From: Erythrobacter sp. ANT-B3C2
GTDB taxonomy: Bacteria; Pseudomonadota; Alphaproteobacteria; Sphingomonadales; Sphingomonadaceae
Direction of reading: 5' to 3'
Length of the DNA: 64,000 nt
Assembly: GCA_001683845.1 (NCBI GenBank)
Contig: LXQI01000011.1
Location: 77,790 to 141,789, forward strand
Both the position numbers and the translations under genes were made by a program. How positions within the stretch are numbered: the first letter of the stretch is position 1; every line of letters starts with the position of its first letter. Shown here one piece after another: positions 1 to 11,612 of this stretch. The notes under the pieces were generated by a model, which worked only from the letters and a program-made list of their open reading frames with translations, was not told the DNA's origin and did not search any database.

Positions 1-1287
1 GAGGAACAGCGCTTTGGCGTCACCCACAAGGAGAAGCTCAAGCAGCTGCGCACCGACGTGCACGTGCTCACCCTTACCGCCACGCCGATCCCGCGCACGC
101 TGCAGATGGCGATGAGCGGGCTGCGCGAGCTTTCCACCATCCAGACGCCGCCGGTCGATCGCCTCGCCGTGCGCACATACGTGATGGAGTGGGACGAAAT
201 GGTAATGCGCGAGGCGCTGCTGCGCGAGCACCATCGCGGGGGACAGAGCTTCCTCGTCGTGCCCCGCATTGCCGACATGGCGCCGCTGGAGCAGTGGCTG
301 CGCGAGTTCGTGCCCGAGGTGAAGTTCGTCTCTGCCCACGGCCAGATGTCGCCGAGCGAGGTGGAGGAGCGGATGAGCGCCTTCTACGAAAAGCGCTACG
401 ACGTGCTCCTCTCCACCACCATCGTGGAAAGCGGGCTCGACATCCCCAGCGCCAACACGATCATCATCCACCGGGCGGATCGCTTCGGCCTTGCCCAGCT
501 CTACCAGCTGCGCGGGCGCGTGGGCCGGGCCAAGCTGCGCGCCTATGCCTATCTGGCGCATGACCGGGACACCGCGCTGTCCGAAGTGGCGCAGAAGCGG
601 CTGAAGGTGCTGAGCGACATCGATTCGCTGGGCGCCGGCTTCCAGTTGGCCAGCCACGATCTGGACATTCGCGGCGCGGGCAATCTGCTGGGCGACGAGC
701 AATCGGGCCATATTCGCGAGGTCGGCTTCGAACTGTACCAGTCAATGCTGGAGGATGCGATCCTCGCGGCCCGGGCCGGCGAGGCGGGGCTCGAGCCCGA
801 CAAGCGCGAAGGACTCTCGCCCCAGATCACGGTGGATGCGCCGATCATGATCCCGGAGGATTACGTGCCCGATCTGGCGGTACGGATGGCGCTCTATCGC
901 CGTCTCAACGACGCGCAGGACAAGGCCGAGATCGAATCGATGGCGGCCGAGATGATCGACCGCTTCGGCCCTCTGCCCGCCGCCACCGCCAACCTCGTGC
1001 GGCTGATCGAAATCAAGCACCAGGCGATCGCGGCCTGTATCGCCAAGATCGAGGTGGGCGCACGCGGCACGCTGGTGAGCTTCCACAAGGACGATTTTCC
1101 CGACCCCGCGGGGCTCATCGCCTATGTCGAGCGGCTGAAGGGCGGCGCACGGCTGCGGCCCGACAACAAGCTGGTGGTCAACCGCGCCTGGGGCGATCCG
1201 CAGAGCCGGCTGAACGGCCTGTTCCAACTCACCAAGGGGCTGAGCTCGATCGTGCGGAAATCTGAGCGCGAGCGCGAGGCGGCCTGA
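1..1287 (+). CDS. mfd: Transcription-repair coupling factor Mfd, 3' part (5' end outside window)
   Basis: Mfd is the ATP-dependent translocase that pushes stalled RNA polymerase off damaged DNA and recruits the UvrABC excision machinery. The open frame enters at base 1 and gives 428 residues. It starts in the DEEQ-box region (EEQRFGV at the first residues), followed by the TATPIPRTL motif. The second helicase domain carries STTIVESGLDIP and the arginine-finger region QLYQLRGRVGRA. The rest matches the TRCF C-terminal regulatory domain (about residues 290-400). The complete protein is normally about 1150 residues, so roughly the first 700 lie upstream. It converges with the L,D-transpeptidase gene with only 21 bases between the stop codons. 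Confidence 0.96.
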   Translation, partial: EEQRFGVTHKEKLKQLRTDVHVLTLTATPIPRTLQMAMSGLRELSTIQTPPVDRLAVRTYVMEWDEMVMREALLREHHRGGQSFLVVPRIADMAPLEQWLREFVPEVKFVSAHGQMSPSEVEERMSAFYEKRYDVLLSTTIVESGLDIPSANTIIIHRADRFGLAQLYQLRGRVGRAKLRAYAYLAHDRDTALSEVAQKRLKVLSDIDSLGAGFQLASHDLDIRGAGNLLGDEQSGHIREVGFELYQSMLEDAILAARAGEAGLEPDKREGLSPQITVDAPIMIPEDYVPDLAVRMALYRRLNDAQDKAEIESMAAEMIDRFGPLPAATANLVRLIEIKHQAIAACIAKIEVGARGTLVSFHKDDFPDPAGLIAYVERLKGGARLRPDNKLVVNRAWGDPQSRLNGLFQLTKGLSSIVRKSEREREAA

Positions 1288-1308
1288 GCGCGGCTGACGC
1301 GCCGGGTT

Positions 1309-2346
1309 CTATTCGAACGAAACGGGGATGCCCTGGCTGGCTGCCCCGGCCAGCGCCCGCGCATCCCAATTGGTCAGGCGCACGCAGCCATGGCTGGCGG
1401 TCTTGCCGATCAGCTGCGGATCGGGCGAGCCGTGGATGCCGTAGCCCTCCTTGCTAAGGTCGATCCAGATACCGCCGACCGGGTTGTTGGGGCCAGGCGG
1501 GATCACCAGCGTCTCGTCCGGGCCCCAATCGCGCCCCTCTGGGGTGAAGGTGTAGTTGGCCTCGGGCGCCACCGCGGTCACCTCCATCTCCCCGCTGGGG
1601 CTGGGGAACTGATCGCTGCCGATCGTGGCCGGATAGCTGGCCAGCACCTTGCCCTCGGCATCGAGCGCGACAACGGAGTTCTCGCTCTTGAGCACCTCGA
1701 TGCGGGCCAGCTCACCCGAAAACTCCTCATCGCCCCGCTCGACGACAAAAATCTCTGTGCCCGCGCTGCCGAAATCCGCCTCGGGGTTCAGCGCTTCGAG
1801 GAACGACTGCGCCATGTGGAACCGCTCGGCGAGCTTCTCCTCAGGCGAGTTCCAGCCGACTCGCTCCATCTCGGCCATCTCCACCATGCCGGAAGGGACG
1901 GTCTCGAACGGGCCTGCCGCGTCCTCCTGCGTGATGGTGTAGCGAGTGAATACTTCGCTGCCCTGCGTCTCCACCAGGGAGCGCATCAGGCGCTCGTCGA
2001 TGCCGTCACCCTCCGGCAGATGGTGCGCGCGGCGGTAATGGCGGATGGCGCGGCTGGTGTTGGCGCCCGAGAAGCCATCGATCACCCCGGGCGAATGGCG
2101 GCTCCGGTCAAGCAGCACCTGCGCCATCAGCACCTGCCGGCTGCGAGAGCCACTGAACAGCGCATCGGGCACGGCATCGGGAAGGGAGAGGCTCGGCTCC
2201 CCCGTCTCGCCCGAACTCTCGCCCGAGCTCTCGCCTGAGCTCTCGCCTGAGCCTGGGCCGGAGACACTCCCCGATTGGGCGTTCAGGGCGCCAGGGAGCG
2301 CCAGGGCGCCGAGAAGGAGGAGAAGGCGGATCAGGATGGTGGACAT
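1309..2346 (-). CDS. Secreted L,D-transpeptidase (YkuD domain) with peptidoglycan-binding-like region
   Basis: 345 residues, predicted to cross-link peptidoglycan or attach proteins to it in the periplasm through a catalytic cysteine. The N-terminus is a clear Sec signal peptide (hydrophobic residues 4-22, ending ALNAQ). It is followed by a low-complexity linker with four near-perfect GESS repeats (about residues 32-50). A peptidoglycan-binding-like helical segment follows (VIDGFSGANTSRAIRHYRRA). The C-terminal YkuD domain ends in the catalytic motif SHGCVRLTN (Cys about 321) with the upstream HGSP. A GGAGGG stretch about 11 bases before the ATG serves as ribosome-binding site. The substrate cannot be read from the sequence. 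Confidence 0.9.
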   Translation of the reverse strand: MSTILIRLLLLLGALALPGALNAQSGSVSGPGSGESSGESSGESSGETGEPSLSLPDAVPDALFSGSRSRQVLMAQVLLDRSRHSPGVIDGFSGANTSRAIRHYRRAHHLPEGDGIDERLMRSLVETQGSEVFTRYTITQEDAAGPFETVPSGMVEMAEMERVGWNSPEEKLAERFHMAQSFLEALNPEADFGSAGTEIFVVERGDEEFSGELARIEVLKSENSVVALDAEGKVLASYPATIGSDQFPSPSGEMEVTAVAPEANYTFTPEGRDWGPDETLVIPPGPNNPVGGIWIDLSKEGYGIHGSPDPQLIGKTASHGCVRLTNWDARALAGAASQGIPVSFE

Positions 2347-2748
2347 ACTATTCTAAACCCTCCCGCGAAGTCGGGTTCCGGCCTGCACCCCGCTACCGAG
2401 CGGCTAGCGCGGCGAACTCCGCCCCGGTCAGCGGAGAGCGGCGGCACCTTGACCTGCAAGGCGATCCGCCGGCGTTGGCCTTGAGGCAAGCGGCTGGACA
2501 GCGATGGTGCCCAGATTTGCACGAAGCTGCCCCATGCCGGTGCCCATCGCGACTGTATCATCACGTTCCTTTGCCCTCTGGCCGAGGTTGGATGAAGGGC
2601 AGAATCGGATCAATCTGGAATTGTGATTGGCGCTGCCTTCCGTGCGATACCGTTTGTTTACGACTTGTCGCTTGTTACAGGCGCCACGGCAGCGTCGGGG
2701 TTTCTCGTCCCTTGGATGGCATCGGGATGGCCAGGGGATGCCAGGAGA
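2347..2748. other. Gene-free stretch upstream of the L,D-transpeptidase
   Basis: About 400 bases with no reading frame that resembles a protein. It must contain the promoter of the minus-strand L,D-transpeptidase gene, but I see no convincing -35/-10 pair. Confidence 0.4.
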
Positions 2749-3856
2749 GATGGTTCATAAAGTGGGCGGTTGCGGCAACTTTTTTCAGTTCCGATGGGGG
2801 CAACAGATGGCTCGACGATTTCGTCTCCGACGCTCACTCGTTCGAGAAGGTCGTGCCACGGGCTGACGCTGACCTCGACGGCTGGCACACGCGCCGGTCT
2901 CGGGGGACGCCGCTGCACGGATGGCTGACATTGGTGAATACCGCCTGGCGCACGCGCCACCAGCCGGGCGTCATTACCGTGTTTCCGCCGCTGGCGATCC
3001 TGGTGGGGCTGTTCGATCGCCTGCGCGGCGCCGATCGGCCGCATGTCGCCTATTGCTTCAATCTGGGCAGTATGCCGGGCGGCCCCCGGCGCTGGGCCGC
3101 GCGCGTGGCGATGAAACGAGTGGACATCATCATCGTTCACTCGCGCGCCGAAATCAGGACGGTGTCAGTCTATCTGGCGCTCCCCGCCGCGCGCGTCCGC
3201 TTCATTCCACTCCACCGCGCCAGCATGCCTGTCCCGCTGCCGCCATGTTCGGACGAGCCGTTCATTCTGGCGATGGGTTCGGCCAATCGTGACTATGCCA
3301 CTCTGTTTCGCGCGGCCGAGCACTTGCCATAGGCCTTTAAGTGGTCGCCGCGCCGCGCGCGCTTGAGGGTTTGCAGCCGCCCCCCAACGTCACCGTCGCG
3401 TCGGGCCTTTCGCAGGAAGAGTGCAAATTGTTGGCTCAGCGGGCGCTGTTTAGCGTTGCCCGCTTCAGAATGTGGAGATCGCCTCGTGGCAGATTACCGT
3501 CATCGAAGCCACGGCGGTGGGATCGGCGGTGGTCGCCACCCGCAGTGCGGGCACGGTCGACTATGTGGAGGACGAATTGAACGGGCTGCTGGTGAACCGG
3601 GCGATGCCGAAGGGCTGGCACAGGCGATTGGGTCTTGTGGACAGACACGGCCCGGCGCGAACGGCTTGCCGCACAAGGCCTGCGCTATGCGGCGGAGAAC
3701 CTCAGCGACCCCGCGGTGGCCGCCCAGCTCGAAGCGTTGCTGGACGAGCTTTATTCGAAGTTCGGTGGACGTCGGGTGGCCCGGTCAGCGACCGCGGCCG
3801 CTGATCGCCCGACCAGCGCTCCGGTGGCCCCAGCACGGCTGCTTGGAGAACCGTAG
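2749..3856 (+). pseudogene. Decayed family-4-like glycosyltransferase
   Basis: Four consecutive pieces in different frames read as one glycosyltransferase. Piece 1 (to the TAG at 3330) contains RRWAARVAMKRVDIIIVHS and PFILAMGSANRDYATLF. Piece 2 (about 3341-3470) has NVTVASGLSQEECKLLAQRA. Piece 3 (about 3472-3600) has the acceptor/nucleotide-sugar motif region ITVIEATAVGSAVVATRSAG followed by TVDYVEDELNGLLV. A short stretch EPGDAEGLAQAIG lies in another frame. Piece 4 (about 3635-3780) has RERLAAQGLRYAAENLSDP. The order and spacing fit a GT4-type C-terminal domain. At least three or four frameshifts and no clear start make a functional product very unlikely. The acceptor is unknown. Confidence 0.75.
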
Positions 3857-4127
3857 AAGAACCCGCACCGGGCGGCCGCAGAGGGAAGACTTCTCCTTCT
3901 CGCATCAGCGCGGTTTCGCCGGTTGCCTCGGCATATGCTCTAGGTTGATCGCTGCCAATCCACCGGCTAGGAGCACACCCGCGGACCGGGCCCCTCTGAC
4001 GCTCAGCTTCCTTTCGAAGCGCGTGATGTCGGCCGCATCGGATGATCCGATGCTTGAGAGCCCTGGCTGATGCCACCCTCAATCGCGGATCCGAGCGTGC
4101 TTGGACTTGATCGAGGATTGGCTTGCT

Positions 4128-5149
4128 ATGGAATTTCTGTTTGCTGACTGGTTGGGAACACCGGCCTGGTTCTGGCTGGCGTTTCTCGGCCTCGTGATCG
4201 CGCTGACCGCGTTCGATCTCGGCATCCTCCACAAGGAGGATCGGGAAATGGGGATCGCCGAAAGCTTGAAATTATCGGTATTCTACATCGGCGTGGCCAT
4301 GCTTTTCGGAGCCTGGGTCTGGTACGCGCGTGGGGCTGAGCCGGGCATGCAATATTACACCGGCTATTTCATCGAAAAGGCGCTGTCGATTGACAATGTC
4401 TTCGTCATCAGCCTGATCTTCACCTACTTCGCCATTCCACCCAAGTATCAATACCGCGCGCTTCTATGGGGCATTATGGCCGTTATCGTGCTGCGCGGTC
4501 TGATGATCGCCGGCGGCGCGGCGCTGGTGAACGAGGCCTATTGGGTGCTCTACATCTTCGCCGCGTTCCTGATCTTTACCGGCATTAAAATGATGTTTGC
4601 CGGCGATCAGCCGATGGATGTGGCGAACAATCCGGCTGTCCGCTTCATCTCCAGCCACATGCGGGTCACCCCCCAACTCCACGGCCAGCATTTTTCGTCC
4701 GCATGGAAGACCCCAAGACCGGCAAGATGGTCCGTGCCGCCACGCCGCTGTTCCTGGCGCTGGTCGTGATCAACCTGGCCGATCTCGTCTTCGCGGTGGA
4801 TTCGGTGCCCGCCATCTTTGCCATCACGACCGATACCTTCATCGTTTACACGTCGAACATCATGGCGATCCTGGGCCTGCGCGCGCTCTATTTTGCCCTC
4901 GCGGCGATGGTGCACCGGTTTCACTACCTCAAATATGCTCTGGCAGCGGTGCTGGTGTTCATCGGCACCAAGATCTTCATCACCGATTTCGTGTTCGGCG
5001 GCGAGAAATTCCCGCCCGCGCTGAGCCTTGGGATCACCTTCGGCCTGATCGCGGCAGGGATCGTTTATTCGCTCTGGAAGACGCACGGGGAGCCAGAGCC
5101 CGAATGGCCGGCCGGAATGGGACCGGACGATCCGGCACGGAGCGACTAG
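4128..5149 (+). pseudogene. TerC-family integral membrane protein, interrupted by a one-base frameshift
   Basis: TerC/Alx-family proteins are polytopic membrane proteins linked to tellurite resistance and, in recent work on the family, manganese export and metalation of exported enzymes. The first part (4128 to about 4690) holds the hallmark acidic segment IEKALSIDNVFVISLIF and several membrane helices. The second part, in the +2 frame (about 4690-5149), holds the matching motif LADLVFAVDSVPAIFAIT. The two halves join perfectly if one T is added to the T-run at about 4691, restoring HGQHFFVRMEDPKTGKM. The ATG at 4128 with GAGG upstream is preferred over an earlier TTG at 4101. A real mutation or a homopolymer sequencing error are both possible. 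If the latter, this is an intact gene of about 340 residues. Confidence 0.85.
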
Positions 5150-5271
5150 CGCATGCGACCACAATCGGCTCAGTGGCGCTATCCACAGGCAGCCTGCCGC
5201 TGACCCGCTGCTTTGCGTTCCTCGCTGCCTTCTGCCGGCCCTAATTAGTTGAAGGCCCGCGGCTGACGGCT

Positions 5272-6570
5272 TCAGGCGCCGGCCAGCGCGGCGAACTCCT
5301 CGCGCGATAGCGGCGGCGCGCCAAGGAAGCCCTGCCAGGTGGCGCACCCTTCCCGCGCCACTGCCGCTCGCTGCGCCTCGGTTTCCACGCCCTCTGCCAC
5401 CACTGACAGGCCGAGCGCCTGCGCCATTGCCAGGATGCCGCGCAGCACCGCCAGGTCGCGCGGATCGTCGGCGATCCCCTCGATCATGCTGCGATCGAGC
5501 TTGATGGCGTGGAGCGGCAGCACCTTGAGGTAGCGAAAGTTGCAGAAGCCGGCGCCGAAATCGTCGAGCGCGATGTGGATGCCGGCCCCGGCGAGTTCAT
5601 CCAGCCGCCGCGCCGACGGCTCCAGCTCGGCCAGCAGCGATTGTTCGGTGATCTCCAACGTGAGGCTACCGGGGGCAAAGCCCGCGTGTTCCAGCATCGC
5701 CAGCATCGCGCCCACGAAATCCACCACCGCGAGATCGGCGGCGGTGACGTTGAGCGAGAGGCGCAGGCCAACAGGCCAGCCCTTTGCCGCCGCCAGCGCC
5801 TCTGCGGCGATGTGGCGCGAGAGCGGTGCCACGTGGTCCGCCCGCTCGGCAATGGCGAACAGCGCCTCGGCGCCGATCCGGCCAAGCTGGGGATGACGCC
5901 AGCGCGCCAGCGCCTCCGCGCCCACCAGATGGCCATCGGCGCAGGAATATTGCGGCTGGAACAGCACCTCGATCTCGCCCTGATCTAGCGCGCCCAGCAG
6001 ATCCGCCTCCAGCTGGTGAGCGCGGTGCTCGCCGAACGCGGCCTCCCCATCGACCCACAGCAGCAGCTGCGCGGACTGCTCCTGTGCACGGTCGAGCGCG
6101 TCCGCCAGTCGCCCCAGCATCTGTTCGGGGGCTTCGTCGGAACCGGCGCGCAGCAGGGCCATGCGCGGGCGCAGGCGGACGATCCCGCCGCTCCGATCGA
6201 TAATGGGGAGCGCGATGGCCCGCGCGAGCTCGTCCGCCAGCCACTCCCACCGCTCGCGGCTGCAGGGATGCGCGGCGGCGACCAGGAACGCGCCGCCGCC
6301 CGGCCGGGCGACCAGCCGCTCCTGCCCGAATTCAGCATCGAACAGCTGGGCGATCCGCGCGGCGACCTCCACCAGCGCGCGGTCGCCCGCCGCCTCGCCA
6401 TAGGCGAGATTGACCGAGGAGAAGCGCTTCAGCCGCAGCAGCAGGGCATGGACCGGCGCGGTGCGGCCCGCTTCCCGCGCGGCAAGCTGCCAGGCGGCGA
6501 TCTGCCGCTGCGCGCCCTCGGCATCGGGTAATCCCGTCAACGGGTCGCGGGCTTCTGTCGGTATCGTCAT
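5272..6570 (-). CDS. Cyclic-di-GMP phosphodiesterase with degenerate GGDEF and intact EAL domain
   Basis: 432 residues, soluble, with no membrane segment or sensor domain. Residues about 8-175 have the GGDEF fold, but the signature is GGGAF (91-95), so cyclase activity is not expected. The EAL domain (about 187-430) keeps the metal and catalytic set: EAL in GAEALARW (219-221), Asn in LNVTA (274), Glu in LEITE (306), DDFGAG (336-341), Lys in KLDR (357), AEGVE (392-396) and Gln in WQGF (413). It should therefore hydrolyse c-di-GMP, with the dead GGDEF possibly acting as a GTP-sensing regulator, as is known for some family members. It is divergent from nadK, with 92 bases between the starts. Confidence 0.92.
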   Translation of the reverse strand: MTIPTEARDPLTGLPDAEGAQRQIAAWQLAAREAGRTAPVHALLLRLKRFSSVNLAYGEAAGDRALVEVAARIAQLFDAEFGQERLVARPGGGAFLVAAAHPCSRERWEWLADELARAIALPIIDRSGGIVRLRPRMALLRAGSDEAPEQMLGRLADALDRAQEQSAQLLLWVDGEAAFGEHRAHQLEADLLGALDQGEIEVLFQPQYSCADGHLVGAEALARWRHPQLGRIGAEALFAIAERADHVAPLSRHIAAEALAAAKGWPVGLRLSLNVTAADLAVVDFVGAMLAMLEHAGFAPGSLTLEITEQSLLAELEPSARRLDELAGAGIHIALDDFGAGFCNFRYLKVLPLHAIKLDRSMIEGIADDPRDLAVLRGILAMAQALGLSVVAEGVETEAQRAAVAREGCATWQGFLGAPPLSREEFAALAGA

Positions 6571-6662
6571 CGCGGTGGCCCCTGCCCTGCCTTGCCGCGC
6601 CCGTCATCTCTCGCGCGGGCTTGCGTTGCAAATCGGAACGGCGCTCCATAGGACTGCAGCGG

Positions 6663-7469
6663 ATGGCGACACTCAAGGCCGATGTGGGCAGCACCCCGTT
6701 CGAGCGACTGGCGCTGATTGCCGCGCCGGGCGCGCGCGCGCAGGAGGCGGCGGCGGCGCTGGACGGCCAAGCGCGCTGGGTGCCATTGGCGGAGGCCGAT
6801 GCGGTGGTGGTGCTCGGCGGCGACGGCATGATGCTGACCGCGATGCACCAGATGATCGATGCCGGCCTCGACCTGCCCGCTTACGGCCTGAACCTGGGCA
6901 CCGTCGGCTTCCTGATGAACCGCCATCGCCGCCCGGCGCTGCTGGGCGAACGGCTGGCCAAGGCCCGGCCGATCGCGGTGGCCCCGCTGTGCATGGAAGC
7001 AGTGACGCAGAGCGGCCAGGAACACAGCCTCTATGCGGTGAACGAGGTCTCGCTGCTGCGCGAGACCCGGCAGACCGCCAAGATCGAGATCAGCGTCAAC
7101 GGCAAGGTGCGGATCGCCGAACTGGCGGGCGATGGCGTGCTGCTGGCCACTCCGGTGGGTTCGACGGCGTATAATTTCTCGGCCAGCGGCCCGATCCTGC
7201 CGCTCGATTCGCATATGCTGGCGCTGACGCCGATCAGCCCGTTCCGCCCGCGGCGCTGGAAGGGCGCGATCCTGCCCGATCGTTCGCGCGTGACGTTCCG
7301 CGTGCTGGAGCCGGACAAGCGCCCGGTGGCCGCGGTGGCCGACCAGAAGGAGCTGCGCGATATTGCCGAGGTGCGCCTCGCCATCTGCAACGAACGGCGA
7401 TTGACGCTGCTTTTCGATCCGGGCCACGCGCTCGACGAACGGATCGCCGCCGAGCAATTCGCCCATTGA
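6663..7469 (+). CDS. nadK: NAD kinase
   Basis: Phosphorylates NAD+ to NADP+ with ATP (or polyphosphate) in the cytosol. The nucleotide-binding GGDG motif is at about residues 52-55. It is followed by the family block NLGTVGFLMN, an NE dipeptide (AVNEVSLLR) and the conserved GDGVLLATPVGSTAYNFSAS with the glycine-rich active-site region. Its 268 residues fit the short bacterial NadK type. The ATG at 6663 is preferred over a TTG 42 bases earlier because homology starts after it and a weak AGGA lies about 10 bases upstream. Confidence 0.95.
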   Translation: MATLKADVGSTPFERLALIAAPGARAQEAAAALDGQARWVPLAEADAVVVLGGDGMMLTAMHQMIDAGLDLPAYGLNLGTVGFLMNRHRRPALLGERLAKARPIAVAPLCMEAVTQSGQEHSLYAVNEVSLLRETRQTAKIEISVNGKVRIAELAGDGVLLATPVGSTAYNFSASGPILPLDSHMLALTPISPFRPRRWKGAILPDRSRVTFRVLEPDKRPVAAVADQKELRDIAEVRLAICNERRLTLLFDPGHALDERIAAEQFAH

Positions 7470-7586
7470 GCGCCAATCCGCTGCGGGCCATTGGCGTGCA
7501 CGGCTTGTCCTGTTCAGGGGCTTGTCAAAGCGCATGGCGCTTCATATAGGCCGCGCTCTGCCCGCCACGGCGGCGCTGGAGCCTGC

Positions 7587-7661
7587 TCCCCGATAGCTCA
7601 GCGGTAGAGCATTCGACTGTTAATCGAATGGCCGTAGGTTCGAATCCTACTCGGGGAGCCA
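7587..7661 (+). tRNA. tRNA-Asn (anticodon GTT)
   Basis: A 75-base cloverleaf. The seven-base acceptor stem TCCCCGA pairs perfectly with TCGGGGA. The D arm is TAGCTCAGCGGTAGAGC. The anticodon stem TTCGA/TCGAA encloses the loop CTGTTAA with anticodon GTT. The T arm contains GGTTCGAATCC. The discriminator base is G and CCA is encoded (7659-7661). Confidence 0.97.
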
Positions 7662-7683
7662 TCCGGCCGCTGCGGCGGCCGGC

Positions 7684-7881
7684 TCAGCTGGTGACTCGGC
7701 GCAGGCGTTTCGCCTCCTTGATCGCCTTTTCCTTGTCCACGTCCTCGCAATTGCTCTCGACCAGATCCTCGATCCGGTCCACCGCCTTGCCGAGCAGGTG
7801 CTTGAGCGCCTCCCTTTCAGCCTGCGCGTTGCGCAGCTGATGGATCAAATCCTCGCGCTCCGTGCTCCCCTCGTCAGCCAC
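7684..7881 (-). CDS. Small charged coiled-coil protein of unknown function
   Basis: 65 residues if the GTG at 7881 is the start. That start has a good ribosome-binding site (GAGGG about 6 bases upstream). An ATG at 7926 would add 15 residues that look non-coding. The product is helical and strongly charged, with heptad-like spacing (LRNAQAEREALKHLLGKAVDRIEDLV), no signal peptide and no membrane segment. I do not recognise a named family. It sits between tRNA-Asn and secA and reads in the same direction as secA. Confidence 0.6.
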   Translation of the reverse strand: MADEGSTEREDLIHQLRNAQAEREALKHLLGKAVDRIEDLVESNCEDVDKEKAIKEAKRLRRVTS

Positions 7882-8010
7882 TCTTCGCCCTCTTGCTGTG
7901 CACCCGCAAAATAATCCACCATGCACCCAAGTTGCAAGCGGTTCGATTCCCGCCCGATACTGGCCTGCAACCGCGCGGGGCCGCCGCGTATCGGAGCCTG
8001 AACGCCAGCA

Positions 8011-10761
<2,751 letters not shown>

Positions 10762-10867
10762 GGGCTGATCCTGTGAAATGCAAGGCACCCGCAACGCGGA
10801 TGCAAGAGATTGGAAACCGGCCGGAGGAGCTGCGAACCGGCCTGGCACCGGGCCCGCAGCGGGGGCG

Positions 10868-11131
10868 CTATTCGTGCGCGCGATCGACCTGGAGCATCAC
10901 CGTGGGAACGATGATGGGAAGCACCGGGCGCGGGCAGAAGCTGGCCCCGCTATCCGGCCGCGGCAGGGTGGTGAGCAACCCGGCTTGGCGCTGCGGCGCG
11001 CTGATGCCGCAGGCGAGGCTGGCCTGCTCGACCAGCCGAACGGGATCGCTCACGATGTCCGCCCGCGCGGGCTCCCCGATGGCGGCAAGGCCGGCGCACA
11101 AAGCGAGGAGGGTCAGCAGACGGCGGATCAT
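10868..11131 (-). CDS. Small secreted protein of unknown function
   Basis: 87 residues with a convincing Sec signal peptide ([23 protein letters not shown], cleavage probably after ARA). The mature part of about 62 residues has two cysteines (SLACGI, FCPRP) and may hold one disulfide. No family recognised. It lies between secA and a decayed TonB-C-like gene on the same strand. Confidence 0.5.
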   Translation of the reverse strand: MIRRLLTLLALCAGLAAIGEPARADIVSDPVRLVEQASLACGISAPQRQAGLLTTLPRPDSGASFCPRPVLPIIVPTVMLQVDRAHE

Positions 11132-11170
11132 GGCCCTGGAAAGTAATCGTCCTGGCGCCGCAGGTCCAGC

Positions 11171-11556
11171 CTATTCGGGCAATTGATCGTGGGATACGTA
11201 CTGTTCCGATCGAACAAGTGCTCCGATCGGGTTGCCCTGTGCAAACAGAATGGGAGTAAACGCCTTTCTCGGCACGCATTTTCCTGTTGCACCCCGCCGA
11301 ACCCTTCCAGCAGCTCGACCGTGCACCGGCTGACGGTTCCGTCGCGCTCCACGACGAAACTGAGGACGACGCTGCCCGGAAGGAGCTGGGCGGTTCGCGC
11401 CTGCAACTGAATGCTCGTGCGCCATAGACCAACGACCGTTGCTCGGCTTCCAGTACTCTGCGCCATCGCTGAAGGCGCCAATAGCAATGGAACGACGGCG
11501 AGGCTGGGAGATCGGATGCCGAGTGGGTCCGACAAACGGGCGAGATCATCAAGCAT
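11171..11556 (-). pseudogene. Secreted TonB C-terminal-domain-like protein, frameshifted
   Basis: Starting at ATG 11556 the frame gives a signal-like N-terminus (VVPLLLAPSAMAQS) and a beta-rich segment, LPGSVVLSFVVERDGTVSRC, typical of periplasmic TonB-C-fold proteins. The frame then turns to nonsense. A second frame from about 11270 to the stop at 11171 continues sensibly as AFTPILFAQGNPIGALVRSE with a short tail. A one-base change in the A-rich stretch around 11265-11290 would join them. It has no transmembrane anchor and no proline linker, so it is not a full TonB. It is either a small pseudogene or a sequencing error. Confidence 0.5.
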
Positions 11557-11612
11557 CCAAGCGGTGCGTGCGCCATTGTCGGGGCCGCCAGGCGCTTCTA
11601 TGCGGGCGCGCG

